The position numbers and the translations under genes were made by a program. The notes under the pieces are model-generated. The model made no database searches. It saw nothing but the letters and a program-made list of their open reading frames with translations, and had not been told where the DNA came from. From positions 96,659 through 160,658 of the forward strand of contig JAWKUA010000019.1 of NCBI GenBank assembly GCA_041398785.1: a DNA stretch of 64,000 nucleotides, in the 5' to 3' direction. Positions 1 to 9,839 of this stretch are shown in pieces. Source of the DNA: Planctomycetaceae bacterium. Its GTDB lineage: Bacteria > Planctomycetota > Planctomycetia > Planctomycetales > Planctomycetaceae. Numbering within the stretch: the first letter of the stretch is position 1; each line of letters begins with the position of its first letter.

Positions 1-1
1 T

Positions 2-724
2 GTGGCAAATCGGCTCCACGCGCTTCCGGATGACAATCATCAGTTCCCCGAAGAGCAATTTGAAAGACTTCTGGCTGCCGCCGACAGTCTGTTCGGAAAG
101 ACCTGCCGTCTGATTCGTTTCGAAGATGAATTCATTCCGGATCAGCCAGGCGACGACAGGGACCTGGCGGGACTGGCCATGAAGATGCTTTCAAAGCAGA
201 CACAGTCGCAGCTTCAGCAGTTGCTGGATGAAGCACTGAACGGAAAGACTCCGGCACAGCAGCCGCAGCAGGACGAAAGTACCTGGACATCCGAAGAACT
301 GCCGGACGCCGCCCGAAAAATCGCGGAAGACCAGAATGCGGACATCGTTCAGGTGTCTCAAATGGCGCTGGGAATGACGGCGGGAGTCGCGACGGTGCGA
401 GTGTGTCTGTTTCATCGCAACCGGTCGACAGGTGAATGGAAGTCGGCCGTGTGCGTTACGGAGACCGCGTTTGCCAAAGACGTCAGCGAAGAAGAAGCAC
501 AGCAACTGGTCGACAACCCGCAGCTCAAACCCATGTTGGCGCTGTTCGAAAAACTGGGAGCGTCCCCGGCCGACATTTCAAGGGCACTGTCGATGGGAGC
601 CGTGGTGCGGATTGCTCAACAGAAGACGGAAACTTCATTGCAGGAGTTCATTCGAGCGGCTACGACGGTTGGAGCCGCAACTCCGGAAGTCGCCGCGCGA
701 CAGCTCACTTCGCTGCCGAAATAG
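2..724 (+). CDS. hypothetical protein, probably truncated by the window start
   Basis: The frame is open from the first bases of the window and ends at TAG. A GTG at base 2 could be a start, but no upstream sequence is visible, so the true N-terminus is probably outside. The 240 visible residues are acidic and Gln-rich around residues 70-95, with no membrane segment or signal peptide. Residues 100-235 look like a folded domain with alternating helices and a short beta segment (VATVRVCLFHRN). I do not recognise a family. The next gene is 384 bases downstream on the same strand, so no operon link is implied. The coding call rests on frame length, codon use like its neighbours and lack of a competing frame. 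Confidence 0.6.
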   Translation: MANRLHALPDDNHQFPEEQFERLLAAADSLFGKTCRLIRFEDEFIPDQPGDDRDLAGLAMKMLSKQTQSQLQQLLDEALNGKTPAQQPQQDESTWTSEELPDAARKIAEDQNADIVQVSQMALGMTAGVATVRVCLFHRNRSTGEWKSAVCVTETAFAKDVSEEEAQQLVDNPQLKPMLALFEKLGASPADISRALSMGAVVRIAQQKTETSLQEFIRAATTVGAATPEVAARQLTSLPK

Positions 725-1108
725 GCGGACCTGTGCATTGAACACGTCGGCCCTTCGAACATCAGCGCCGGCAAGGACCGGAAGTCTTGTGGCGGCGCTA
801 ACGACCTTCGTTACATCAGCAGCGATTTTGAAAAACGCAGGACGACTGCGGCAACGAAAACGCGACCGAACACGATTCGCGGAATCGGCCGTTTCTTTAT
901 CTCCATGCACGGCAGACGCTGCCGGAGTCGACGTGCGTAGAGTGAACACCGAACGCCGCCAGGCGTGGATGTTTCCCGCGATGCGATTCAGCGAATGCCA
1001 GTCAGCGGTGCCGGAATCCGCGATGTTCAACGCTTCCTTGTCGTTCCGCAGCCCGTAGAATGCCGCAGTTTCAGCGTCCCTGTTCGCGCTGCATAAGGAA
1101 TCGCGCTG
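725..1108. other. intergenic region, nothing recognised
   Basis: These 384 bases lie between the first gene and the CcsA-like gene. Overlapping frames on both strands are open but lack ribosome binding sites and recognisable protein sequence. An AAGGAA at 1095-1100 is the probable ribosome binding site of the following TTG start. Confidence 0.5.
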
Positions 1109-2188
1109 TTGGCGTTTCTGTCCAAAGTCCATCTGTCCTGCTTTCTGCTGAGTTATCTGCTTGCCTTCGCGGGTGAGATCCTCCAGGTGCTGCGCGGACG
1201 TTCGCGGGCCGTAAGAATCGGACTTCTGCTGCTGGCCGCCGCTGGTCTGGTGGCACACACCGCCTACCTGGTGACTCGCAGCCGGCAGTCGGGACTACCG
1301 CCTTTGGTTGGCAGCAGTCATGACTGGCTGCTGGTGCTGGCGTGGCTGGGAGCCGTCATGTACCTGGCGATCGCCCTGACGCATGAAAAGTCGGCTCAGG
1401 GCCTGTTCCTACTGCCCGCGGTGCTGATCATGGTGGTGCTGGCAGTATTCGTTGAAGGAGCCGTACCGGCAAAAGTACACGAGCTGGCGGAGACGCGCTG
1501 GGGAATGCTGCACGCGTCGACGCTGGTTCTGGGAATCGCTGCCGTCGTTGCGGCCACGCTGACCGCGCTGATGTACCTGCTTCAGCACCAGGGCCTTCGT
1601 CGGCCGCGTTCGGGAGTACACCGGCTGAAGCTGCCAAGTCTGGAACGGCTCAGCGCCGTCAATCGCTGGCTGGTCGTCGGATCGGTGCCCATGCTGACCG
1701 TTGGCCTGTTTACCGGATTCGTGCTGGCCGCGATGGTCCGGAACGACGCGACCACGTCGTTTCGCTGGACCGATCCGATCGTCATCGGGACGCTGATTGT
1801 CTGGTGCCTGATGGTGGCCGTGCTGGCATGGATGCTGACTCGAAAGGATCAGACCGGACGATCGGTGGCCAAACTGACCGTGCTGGCTGGAGGCTTCCTG
1901 CTGCTGACGATCTTTGGACTGACGCTGCTGGCGGGAGGGTTCCACACGTCACGAGAATCCACGTCCGCGGAGTACCGTCGCGTGCGCGCGATCGCGACGA
2001 CGGAGCTGCGAACATCGAATGTCCGGCTTTGTGGTCTCTGCGTACTCATGCCGACGACAGCTGCCGGCAATGCACAGGGCGATGCACGCAACGCGGCTGC
2101 CGTTCGCGGGCATGTGTACCGCGTACCACACGGCGGCATCACGGAAGGTACGCTGTCTTTCGCCATCACAACTCAGGGCCGCGTCTGA
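1109..2188 (+). CDS. CcsA/HemX-type cytochrome c assembly membrane protein
   Basis: This 359-residue protein has about eight hydrophobic segments between residues 5 and 285, the topology of the CcsA/CcmC/HemX family of haem-handling membrane proteins. A His sits in a WGMLHAST context near residue 135. The complete tryptophan-rich WWD haem motif of true CcsA is not evident, so a HemX-like role, modulating glutamyl-tRNA reductase or haem delivery, fits as well as cytochrome c assembly. The TTG start is chosen because AAGGAA lies about 8 bases upstream and the first residues run directly into a membrane segment. The stop TGA overlaps the ATG of hemA (TGATG), so the two are translationally coupled. 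The last 75 residues after the final membrane segment are polar, of low complexity and unlike the family. Confidence 0.75.
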   Translation: MAFLSKVHLSCFLLSYLLAFAGEILQVLRGRSRAVRIGLLLLAAAGLVAHTAYLVTRSRQSGLPPLVGSSHDWLLVLAWLGAVMYLAIALTHEKSAQGLFLLPAVLIMVVLAVFVEGAVPAKVHELAETRWGMLHASTLVLGIAAVVAATLTALMYLLQHQGLRRPRSGVHRLKLPSLERLSAVNRWLVVGSVPMLTVGLFTGFVLAAMVRNDATTSFRWTDPIVIGTLIVWCLMVAVLAWMLTRKDQTGRSVAKLTVLAGGFLLLTIFGLTLLAGGFHTSRESTSAEYRRVRAIATTELRTSNVRLCGLCVLMPTTAAGNAQGDARNAAAVRGHVYRVPHGGITEGTLSFAITTQGRV

Positions 2189-3468
2189 TGAACGTCTTCG
2201 TCCTGAGCTGCAATCACCACCACGCCGGGCTGCAGGTCCGCGAGAAGCTGGCGTTTTCCAGCACTGAGCAGCTTGCGCGAGCCTACGCTGAGTGGCGCGA
2301 CCAGTATCCGGATTCGGAACTGGTGCTGTTGTCGACGTGCAATCGCGTCGAAGTTTATGCCGCCGAAGATGCTGAAAGCGGGTCGCTTTCGTTCGATCAT
2401 ATCACCGATTTCATATCGCGGTTTCACAACATCCCGACGGATGAATTCACCAGCTCCGTTCTGTCGCATCACGGCAGGGCCGCGGTTGAGCATCTGTTTG
2501 AAGTCGTGTGCAGTCTGGACAGCATGGTTCTGGGTGAACCTCAGATTGTGAATCAGGTCAAGGAAGCGTATCGGATCGCTCAGGAGAACGATTCCTGCGG
2601 TCCGCTGACAAACCGGCTGTTTCAACACGCATTGACGGTGTCCGGCCGCGTTCGCAGCGAAACGCGGCTGTCGGAAGGGCGCGTTTCAATTGCCAGCGTC
2701 GCCGTGGGAGACTTCGCTCGCAGCATCTTCAATCGCTTTGACAACAAAACCGTGCTGGTAATCGGCGCCGGGGAAATGGCGTCGGAAACGCTGCGATATC
2801 TGAAGGATGAAGGTGTGCAGCGGATCGTTGTCGTCAATCGCAATCGAGACCGCGCGGTGGCGCTGGCCGCGGAGTTCGGCGGTGAGACCGATGCCTTTGA
2901 AAATCTCGACCGATGGCTGAGCGAAGCCGACGTCATTGTCAGCACCACCGGCGCCACGGAACCTGTCGTGACTCATGAACAGTTTGCGAAGGCTCGCCGG
3001 CAGTCAAACCGCCACCCGGTGTTCATTCTGGATCTCGGCGCGCCGCGCGACTTCGCTCCCACAATCGGCGCGATCGATGACAACGTGTTCCTGTATGACA
3101 TCGATGCTCTGGAAGCGACCTGCCAGGAAAACCGCAAGCTTCGGGAAAACGAAATCGCCGACGCGAAGAAGATTATTGAAGTTCAGACCGAACGCTTCAT
3201 GCACGACGTCTACCATCGCGCGACAGGACCGGTCATCCAGCGGCTGCGTGATCACTGGGGCGAAATCAGTCGCAGTGAACTGGAGATTTTGTATCGAAAA
3301 ATGCCGGAAATGGACGCTTCGCAGCGAGCCGCCATCGAGAAGACGATTCATCGGATCGTCAACAAGCTGCTGCATCCGCCTCTGGAAACGCTCCGCGACG
3401 AAGCCCGCGCTGGTGAACCCCACGGACTGCTGGATGCCGTAAAGCGACTCTTCAACCTTGGTGAGTAG
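2188..3468 (+). CDS. hemA: glutamyl-tRNA reductase
   Basis: HemA makes glutamate-1-semialdehyde from glutamyl-tRNA(Glu) with NADPH, the first step of C5-pathway tetrapyrrole synthesis, in the cytoplasm. The 426 residues match the family length. The catalytic Cys51 is in LSTCNRVEVY, the conserved DSMVLGEPQI segment follows near residue 110, and the Rossmann motif VLVIGAGEMASE is near residue 190. A helical dimerisation domain with VYHRATGPVIQRLR forms the C-terminus. The frame stays open 128 codons upstream inside the CcsA-like gene, but conserved HemA sequence begins at this ATG, which overlaps the upstream stop. Pairing with a HemX/CcsA gene is common and points to shared control of haem supply. 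Confidence 0.97.
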   Translation: MNVFVLSCNHHHAGLQVREKLAFSSTEQLARAYAEWRDQYPDSELVLLSTCNRVEVYAAEDAESGSLSFDHITDFISRFHNIPTDEFTSSVLSHHGRAAVEHLFEVVCSLDSMVLGEPQIVNQVKEAYRIAQENDSCGPLTNRLFQHALTVSGRVRSETRLSEGRVSIASVAVGDFARSIFNRFDNKTVLVIGAGEMASETLRYLKDEGVQRIVVVNRNRDRAVALAAEFGGETDAFENLDRWLSEADVIVSTTGATEPVVTHEQFAKARRQSNRHPVFILDLGAPRDFAPTIGAIDDNVFLYDIDALEATCQENRKLRENEIADAKKIIEVQTERFMHDVYHRATGPVIQRLRDHWGEISRSELEILYRKMPEMDASQRAAIEKTIHRIVNKLLHPPLETLRDEARAGEPHGLLDAVKRLFNLGE

Positions 3469-3612
3469 CCGGTGGGGCATTTCGCCGCGGACGACGGGCC
3501 GCCGCCAGTTGACCAATGTGCTCCCACAGATGACGATTCCCGAATCTGACCTCGCGCGGTTCGTTCGTGCGAATCACCGCACTCACTTCGAAATCCTGAA
3601 CCCGGCTGTTCC

Positions 3613-4662
3613 ATGCCTGACCAATTCCTGAAAGACCTGCTCGCGACACCCGGAACATCGGGCTTTGAAGAACAAGTCCAGCAGGTTGTGCGTTCGTTTG
3701 CGGAACCGTTCGCCGACGATGTCACAACGGACGTGCATGGAAACGTACTGGCCACGGTCAATCCCGCAGGGTCGCCGCGAATCCTGCTGGACGCGCACTG
3801 CGATCAAATCGGATTCATTGTCCGGCACATCGATGATCTGGGGTTTCTGCGAGTCAACCCGATCGGCGGGTGGGACATGCAGATTCTGCTCGGACAGCGA
3901 ATGCTGGTGCATACTCGCGAAGGTTCCATTCCCGGCGTCATCGCCCGCAAGCCGATTCATTTGCTGAGCGATGATGAAAAGAAGAAGGTGCCGGGCTTCG
4001 GCGAAGTGTGGATCGACATCGGCAGCCAGTCGCATGAAGAAACCGCCGGTGTCGTTCGGATCGGTGATTCCGTCACGCCGGAACCGTGCCTGCGCGAACT
4101 TCGCAACGGCAGGCTGTCGGGAGTCGCGATGGACGATCGCACCGGCGTCTGGGTTGTGATGACCGCGCTGAAGCTGATTGCCGAAAAGAAGCCTTCCGCC
4201 GCCGTGACTGCGGTTTCGGCCGTGCAGGAGGAAATCGGACTGCGGGGAGCATCCACGAGTTCCTACAACGTGAACCCGCACGTCGCGATTGCCGTCGACG
4301 TGACTCACGCGACGGATTGTCCCGGCATCGATCAAAACGAATTCGGCCGGATCACAATTGGCGGCGGACCAGTGATCGTTCGAGGAGCCAACGCGAATCG
4401 TCACGTTGTCAATCGCCTGCTGAGCTGTGCCGAGGAACTGAGGATACCGGTCCAGATCAACGCTCTGGCCCGAGCCGCCAGCAACGATGCCGCCGCCATA
4501 CAGCTCAGCCGCGGCGGCTGCGCCTGCGGACTTGTGACGATCCCAAACCGGTACATGCACAGCCCGGTGGAAGTCGTTGCTGAATCCGATATGCAGGAAG
4601 CCGCGAAACTGATCGCTGCCTTCTGCCTTGCGATCGATGAAACGACGTCGTTTGTGCCGTAG
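3613..4662 (+). CDS. M42 family metallopeptidase (glutamyl/deblocking aminopeptidase type)
   Basis: M42 enzymes are cytoplasmic di-metal aminopeptidases that form large TET-like assemblies and trim peptides. The 349 residues match the family. The metal and catalytic signatures are present in order: DAHCDQIGF (His62, Asp64), GVAMDDRTG, VQEEIGLRG (catalytic and metal Glu pair), VAVDVTHATD and PNRYMHSPVEV with the final His ligand. The PDZ-like insert between the first two motifs has normal size. The ATG has no strong ribosome binding site. A 144-base spacer separates it from hemA, so an operon is possible but not shown. Substrate specificity cannot be read from sequence. Confidence 0.93.
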   Translation: MPDQFLKDLLATPGTSGFEEQVQQVVRSFAEPFADDVTTDVHGNVLATVNPAGSPRILLDAHCDQIGFIVRHIDDLGFLRVNPIGGWDMQILLGQRMLVHTREGSIPGVIARKPIHLLSDDEKKKVPGFGEVWIDIGSQSHEETAGVVRIGDSVTPEPCLRELRNGRLSGVAMDDRTGVWVVMTALKLIAEKKPSAAVTAVSAVQEEIGLRGASTSSYNVNPHVAIAVDVTHATDCPGIDQNEFGRITIGGGPVIVRGANANRHVVNRLLSCAEELRIPVQINALARAASNDAAAIQLSRGGCACGLVTIPNRYMHSPVEVVAESDMQEAAKLIAAFCLAIDETTSFVP

Positions 4663-4881
4663 CTCCGGCGGCGCTGAAGTTCGACGATCAGCATGAACGC
4701 CTGTCCGTTCACGTCTTGGCTGCGTGACATCCGGAAGCACGAAACCGACTCCGGAACCAGAGAATCTGAAGCCTCCCGTCGCGTTCACATTTGAAGGCAT
4801 CCTGTCGCGTGCCATACTGCGGTCCCGCCCGCTGACTGGTCGTCAGATAGCCTCGCAACATCGCACCACAGAAAGCGATTG

Positions 4882-5502
4882 ATGTCCTCCGACCAACGAT
4901 ACCGCTGCGTTCTGCTGTTCGGCCCTCCCGGAGTTGGAAAGGGTACTCAGGGAAAAATCCTGGCCAACATTCCCGGCTTCTTTCATTTGTCCGTCGGCGA
5001 TGTTTTCCGGGCCATAGACATCGGTTCAGCGAACGGTAAAGAGGTCTACAACTACATCTCCCGCGGCGAACTGGTTCCCGATGAGTTGACGATCAAGATC
5101 TGGAAGAAAGCGGTCGACGCCTACGTCGCGCTGTCGTGGTTCAAGCCTCGCGAAGACCTGCTGGTGCTGGACGGAATGCCGCGCAACATTCAGCAGGTGG
5201 AAATGGTCAAGCCGTACCTGGAAATTCATCGCATCATCTATCTGGAATGCGTTGATCAGGAAGACATGGTTCACCGCATTCGTCGGCGGGCGATCCGGGA
5301 AAATCGTACCGATGACGCCAACGAAGAAGTCATTCGGCATCGGTTTCAGGTGTACTCAAACACGACCGCTCAGGTTCTGGAAAAGTACGATCAGCAGATC
5401 ATCAACCGCATAGACTGCAACGGATCACCCGCCGAAGTGCTTCGAGCAATCCTGGATGTGACCATTCCCGTGCAGAACGAGCACTTCCGGTCAAATCGGT
5501 AA
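4882..5502 (+). CDS. adk: adenylate kinase (nucleoside monophosphate kinase)
   Basis: The protein phosphorylates AMP with ATP to give two ADP. The P-loop is residues 14-22 (GPPGVGKGT), the NMP-binding segment starts at HLSVGDVFR, and the central LDGMPRN replaces the usual LDGFPRT. The LID region is short, without the Cys4 zinc insert of long forms, and carries the Arg-rich RRAIRENR segment. Length is 206 residues, near the usual 190-215. A TTG sits one codon before the chosen ATG; ATG is preferred. DGMPRN and a divergent C-terminus mean a related NMP kinase is possible. Spacers of 219 bases upstream and 371 downstream suggest it is monocistronic. Confidence 0.88.
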   Translation: MSSDQRYRCVLLFGPPGVGKGTQGKILANIPGFFHLSVGDVFRAIDIGSANGKEVYNYISRGELVPDELTIKIWKKAVDAYVALSWFKPREDLLVLDGMPRNIQQVEMVKPYLEIHRIIYLECVDQEDMVHRIRRRAIRENRTDDANEEVIRHRFQVYSNTTAQVLEKYDQQIINRIDCNGSPAEVLRAILDVTIPVQNEHFRSNR

Positions 5503-5873
5503 CTCCGCCGAACACAGCCGGAGCCGACACCGACGGACAACGTTCGCAATCGACCGGAGTGACGCTATCGGCGCTGCCGACAGACTATGCCGCGGGAAGT
5601 CGTGCCGGTTGCGATGATGTCCCGGTCGCGACAACCGGAAGCCGGTGCTGATTGCGGAATGCAGGATGGCACGGTGCGTTGACGACACGTATAATCAGAA
5701 CGTGTTCCGTTCCGAACGGAAGAAAGTGCAGGAACCGTTATGTCTGTTGCCCCGTGCGGCACCTGTCCGTTATGACATCTCCCCGCGATGGCATCTGAAA
5801 GTTGCGGTACCCGCCTCCATCGATCCTCGTTGTTGTCCCGCCTGTTTGTCTGATCTCTGCACAGGAGCGGCCC
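5503..5873. other. intergenic region with the ribosome binding site of the DUF1549/1553 gene
   Basis: The spacer holds no convincing gene. AGGAG at 5863-5867 lies 6 bases before the ATG at 5874 and decides that start over an in-frame ATG 24 codons earlier. No clear promoter or terminator is seen. Confidence 0.6.
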
Positions 5874-8414
5874 ATGGCCCAGCGCGCTCCGCGATTGTTT
5901 TTCGCAACACTGTTCGTCACCTGCATCGTCGTCTCCGCCGCATCAACGGTGGTCGCCGACGACGTCGAGTCCGCGGAGCAGATTGCGTACTTCGAAAAGC
6001 ATGTTCGGCCGCTGCTGATTCAGCGGTGCTACGAATGTCATTCGAAGAATTCGGATACGGCGGACGGCGGCCTGCTGCTGGACACGAAATCCGGCTGGGT
6101 TACCGGGGGCGATCAGGGAGCGGCGATTGTTCCCGGTGATGTCGAAGCCAGTCTGCTGATTCGGGCCGTCAGGTACAGCGACCCCGACCTGCGAATGCCG
6201 CCGTCCGCGGCTCTGCCGGCTGAAGAAGTGGCTTACCTGGAACGCTGGGTTGCGATGGGAGCGATCGATCCCCGGACGGAATCAGAAACAGACGAACCAC
6301 CGAAGAGCGATCCTTCCGATCCCGTCGCGGGACGCCAGCACTGGGCCTTCCAGCCGCTGAACGTCACGTCCCCGCCGTCCGTCCAGTCAGCCGACTGGCC
6401 CGTCAATGACATTGATCGCTTCGTGCTGGCCGGACTGGAATCTGCCGCGCTGAAGCCTGCCGCCGATGCTCCGCCGCGAACCATCGCCCGCCGACTGTAT
6501 TTTCAATTGACAGGCATGCCGCCGACTCCGGAACAGATGCAGACCTTTCTGGATGACCAGCGACCGGACGCCGTCGAACACCTTGTCGACCGACTTCTGA
6601 ATTCGCCGCAGTACGGTGAACGCTGGGGTCGCCACTGGATGGACCTTGCCCGGTTCGCAGATTCCAACGGCCTGGACGAGAACTTTCTGTTTCGCGAAGC
6701 CTGGCACTACCGCAACTGGGTGATCGATGCAGTCAACAACGACATGCCGTTTGACCGGTTCGTGCTGGAACAAATCGCCGGAGACCTGCTTCCGTACGAT
6801 TCAATTGAACAGCGCGACAGCCAGCGGATCGCGACGGGATTCATCGTTGTCGGCCCGAAAGTACTGCTGGGCAGCGACCCGCAACAACAGCGAATGGATA
6901 TTGCCGACGAACTGATCGATACGATCGGCAAGACGTTTCTGGCTCAAACGCTCGGCTGCGCGCGCTGTCACAATCACAAGTTCGATCCATTCCCGACGGC
7001 TGACTACTACGCGCTGGCCGGTATCTTCACCTCAACCGAGGTCGTGGAGCGTCGTTACATGCTGGGAGAACAGCGTGTGATGGAACGGCTGACGGGCCTT
7101 GGGCCGGAAGGTGAAGATCTGGACGCCGCGTATGAAAAATACTGGCGTGACCGAAAGTCGCTGCAGGAAACCGCAAAGCAGGCAAAGACTGCGCTCGACC
7201 TGCTGAAGAATGGTGACCTGGACGCCGTGAAGGCGCTGGCGGAAAAATCCGGCGACGCCGTCGCGGAGGGCGTTCTCGATAAAGACCAGCCGGCCGAACA
7301 GCGCGTCGCCGCACAACAGAAGCTGGCCGATGAGATCGCTCACATGGTCGCCAATCCGCCGCCGATTCCGCCGCGGGCGATGATCGCCGCCGACCGTGAC
7401 AAGCCAGCCGACGAATACATCCGCGTCGCCGGTGTCTTCGATTCGAAAGGTGACCTGGTTCCTCGCGGTTTCCTGCGAGTTGTCGGTGACGATGAAGTCG
7501 CGATCCCGGGATCTGCCAGTGGCCGGGTGGAGCTTGCCGAATGGCTGACCGACACCGACAGCGGCGCGGGACAACTTGCCGCGCGAGTCCTGGTGAATCG
7601 CGTCTGGCATCACGTGATGGGACGCGGCATCGTTCGCACCGTCGACAACTTTGGTCGCACCGGTGAGTCGCCCAGTCATCCGGAATTGCTGGACTACCTG
7701 GCCAGCCAGCTGATTCGTTCCGGCTGGTCTTTGAAGTCGGTTGTCCGCAGCGTCGTGCTTTGCCGCGCAAATCGCATGGGTACCGACTTTGACGAAACCG
7801 CGTTTGAGATCGATCCGGAGAACAGGCTGCTGTGGCGATTCAACCGGCGCCGGCTGGATCCCGAATCCATGCGCGACGCCATGCTTTCCGCCGCCGGAAC
7901 ACTCGACCCCGCGCCGATGGATTCCACGGTCTGGTACCTGGGCGATCAGGCCACTTCGGTCGGCGATAATAAGAATCGCCGCCGCACCGATTTTCCCTGC
8001 CGAAGCGTCTATCTGCCGGTGATTCGCAACGACCTTCCGGAAATCTTCGACGCCTTTGATTTCGCGGATCCGCACGCCACGACCGGCAGCCGACCGCGGA
8101 CAACCGTCGCGACTCAGGGCCTGTTCATTCTGAATTCCGAATTGGTCATGGACGCGGCAGCGACAACGGCCGAACGAATCCTGAAGGAGGCTCCGTCCGG
8201 CGATCCTTATCCGCGAGTGGAACGGATGTTCGAACTCATCGTGAACCGAGTGCCGACGGACGAAGAACAGCGGGCCGTGGTCGACTTCGTTAGCAGCATC
8301 ACGACGGCAGACGCCGATCAATCGGAAATCTCCGCCGAAGAATCAGAACAGCGTGCCTGGTCGCGGGCCTGTCACGCGCTGTTCGCTTCCAGCCGATTTC
8401 AGTACCTGGAGTGA
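5874..8414 (+). CDS. PSCyt1-DUF1549-DUF1553 exported protein
   Basis: This is one of the large planctomycete proteins that combine a cytochrome c-like N-terminus with domains DUF1549 (PSCyt2) and DUF1553 (PSD1). After a signal peptide (residues 1-29, ending SAASTVVADD), a CYECH haem-attachment motif lies near residue 52 in a typical HVRPLLIQRCYECH context. DUF1549 follows (RYGERWGRHWMDLARF-type segment, FDPFPTADYYALAGIF), and DUF1553 covers the last 300 residues (NRVWHHVMGRGIVRTVDNFG). The family has no proven reaction; a redox role in degrading complex polysaccharides is only proposed. The start rests on AGGAG 6 bases upstream. The DUF1501 gene begins three bases after the stop, forming the usual two-gene unit. 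Confidence 0.93.
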   Translation: MAQRAPRLFFATLFVTCIVVSAASTVVADDVESAEQIAYFEKHVRPLLIQRCYECHSKNSDTADGGLLLDTKSGWVTGGDQGAAIVPGDVEASLLIRAVRYSDPDLRMPPSAALPAEEVAYLERWVAMGAIDPRTESETDEPPKSDPSDPVAGRQHWAFQPLNVTSPPSVQSADWPVNDIDRFVLAGLESAALKPAADAPPRTIARRLYFQLTGMPPTPEQMQTFLDDQRPDAVEHLVDRLLNSPQYGERWGRHWMDLARFADSNGLDENFLFREAWHYRNWVIDAVNNDMPFDRFVLEQIAGDLLPYDSIEQRDSQRIATGFIVVGPKVLLGSDPQQQRMDIADELIDTIGKTFLAQTLGCARCHNHKFDPFPTADYYALAGIFTSTEVVERRYMLGEQRVMERLTGLGPEGEDLDAAYEKYWRDRKSLQETAKQAKTALDLLKNGDLDAVKALAEKSGDAVAEGVLDKDQPAEQRVAAQQKLADEIAHMVANPPPIPPRAMIAADRDKPADEYIRVAGVFDSKGDLVPRGFLRVVGDDEVAIPGSASGRVELAEWLTDTDSGAGQLAARVLVNRVWHHVMGRGIVRTVDNFGRTGESPSHPELLDYLASQLIRSGWSLKSVVRSVVLCRANRMGTDFDETAFEIDPENRLLWRFNRRRLDPESMRDAMLSAAGTLDPAPMDSTVWYLGDQATSVGDNKNRRRTDFPCRSVYLPVIRNDLPEIFDAFDFADPHATTGSRPRTTVATQGLFILNSELVMDAAATTAERILKEAPSGDPYPRVERMFELIVNRVPTDEEQRAVVDFVSSITTADADQSEISAEESEQRAWSRACHALFASSRFQYLE

Positions 8415-8417
8415 GCC

Positions 8418-9839
8418 ATGAGGTGCAACCATTTCACAACGTCGCTGACTCGACGCGGCCTGCTGCAGTCCAGCGCCTGCGGATTCGGCCATCTTGCGCT
8501 GGGGGCTCTGGCCGCGAAGAACGCCGCAGCCGATTCGTCGCCGGCGATGAGCCCGCTGGCGGCCTCCGTCCCGCACATTCCCGCGCGAGCGAAGCGGATC
8601 ATCTTTCTGTTTATGTGGGGTGGTCCCAGTCATGTCGATTTGTTCGACCCGAAGCCCCGCTTGAATTCACTCGAAGGCAAGCCCCTGGCCGGTGCCGACG
8701 TGGGCCGCGACGACCGGAAGAATCTCGGCACGCTGCTCGGTTCGCCGTTTCGCTTTCGACAGCACGGCGACAGCGGTATCTGGATCAGTGAACTGTTTCC
8801 TTCGCTGGCCAGACATGCCGACAGACTGTGTGTGATCCGGTCGATGCACACGGAAGGCGAAGCTCACGGCGAAGCACTTCTGAAGCTGCACACCGGCAAA
8901 GCCAATCTGGTCCGGCCCAGTGTCGGAGCCTGGATCAGCTACGGCCTTGGCTGCGAAAGTGACAGCCTGCCGGCGTTCGTCACGATATCTCCGCCGCGAG
9001 GTCACGGTGGAGTTCAGAATTACGGCAGCGCGTTTCTTCCGGCCATTCATCAGGGAACCGCCATCGGATCGGCCGAAATTCCCATCGCCGAATCGACGGT
9101 CTCCAACATTTCCAACGCTCGGATGAATTCCGGTCAGCAGAGGTCTCAGCTTGATCTGATCCAGACACTGAACCGTCGGCATCTGCAGCAGGCCGCCGCC
9201 GATCCTCAGATCGAAGGACTGATCGCCAGCTATGAACTGGCATTTCGAATGCAGTCCACGATGCCTCAGGTGCTGGGTCTGAACGGTGAATCGAAGTCGA
9301 CGCTGGATGCTTACGGAATCGACAGGGAACCAACCAACAACTTCGGCCGACAGTGCCTTCTGGCTCGCAAGCTTGCTGAAGCGGGGGTTCGCTACATTCA
9401 GGTCTCCACAAACTACACGTGGGACCACCACAACAAGGTCGTTGATGGTCACATCGGTGAATCGGCGAAAGTCGACCAGCCGATTTCGGCGCTGCTGACC
9501 GATCTGGATCAGCGGGGACTCCTGGAGGACACGCTGGTGCTGTGGGGCGCGGAATTCGGCCGTACGCCGACGGCGGAAAACGGTGACGGTCGCGGACACC
9601 ATCCGCGAGCATTCACCATGTGGATGGCAGGCGGCGGAGCGAAGGGCGGACTGACGTACGGTTCCACCGACGATTTCGGCTACTACCCCGCAGACAATCC
9701 CGTGCACATGCACGACCTGCACGCCACTCTGCTGTACGCATTGGGCATGGACCATCAGCGCCTGACGTATCGGCACGCCGGCCGCGATTTCCGACTGACA
9801 GATATCTTCGGCAACATCATGCACGACCTGCTGACGTAG
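8418..9839 (+). CDS. Tat-exported DUF1501 protein
   Basis: DUF1501 proteins are alkaline-phosphatase-superfamily-like proteins of unknown activity, usually encoded beside DUF1549/1553 partners. The N-terminus has a twin-arginine signal (TRRGLLQSSACGFG, residues 11-24). Conserved segments are FMWGGPSHVDLFDPKP near residue 70, GEAHGEALLKLHTG, NTLVLWGAEFGRTP near residue 375 (LEDTLVLWGAEFGRTP) and the final HDLHATLLYALGMDH. The 473 residues match the family. It begins three bases after the upstream stop, so the two are certainly co-transcribed. An 8-bp hairpin follows about 20 bases after the stop. Confidence 0.93.
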   Translation: MRCNHFTTSLTRRGLLQSSACGFGHLALGALAAKNAAADSSPAMSPLAASVPHIPARAKRIIFLFMWGGPSHVDLFDPKPRLNSLEGKPLAGADVGRDDRKNLGTLLGSPFRFRQHGDSGIWISELFPSLARHADRLCVIRSMHTEGEAHGEALLKLHTGKANLVRPSVGAWISYGLGCESDSLPAFVTISPPRGHGGVQNYGSAFLPAIHQGTAIGSAEIPIAESTVSNISNARMNSGQQRSQLDLIQTLNRRHLQQAAADPQIEGLIASYELAFRMQSTMPQVLGLNGESKSTLDAYGIDREPTNNFGRQCLLARKLAEAGVRYIQVSTNYTWDHHNKVVDGHIGESAKVDQPISALLTDLDQRGLLEDTLVLWGAEFGRTPTAENGDGRGHHPRAFTMWMAGGGAKGGLTYGSTDDFGYYPADNPVHMHDLHATLLYALGMDHQRLTYRHAGRDFRLTDIFGNIMHDLLT

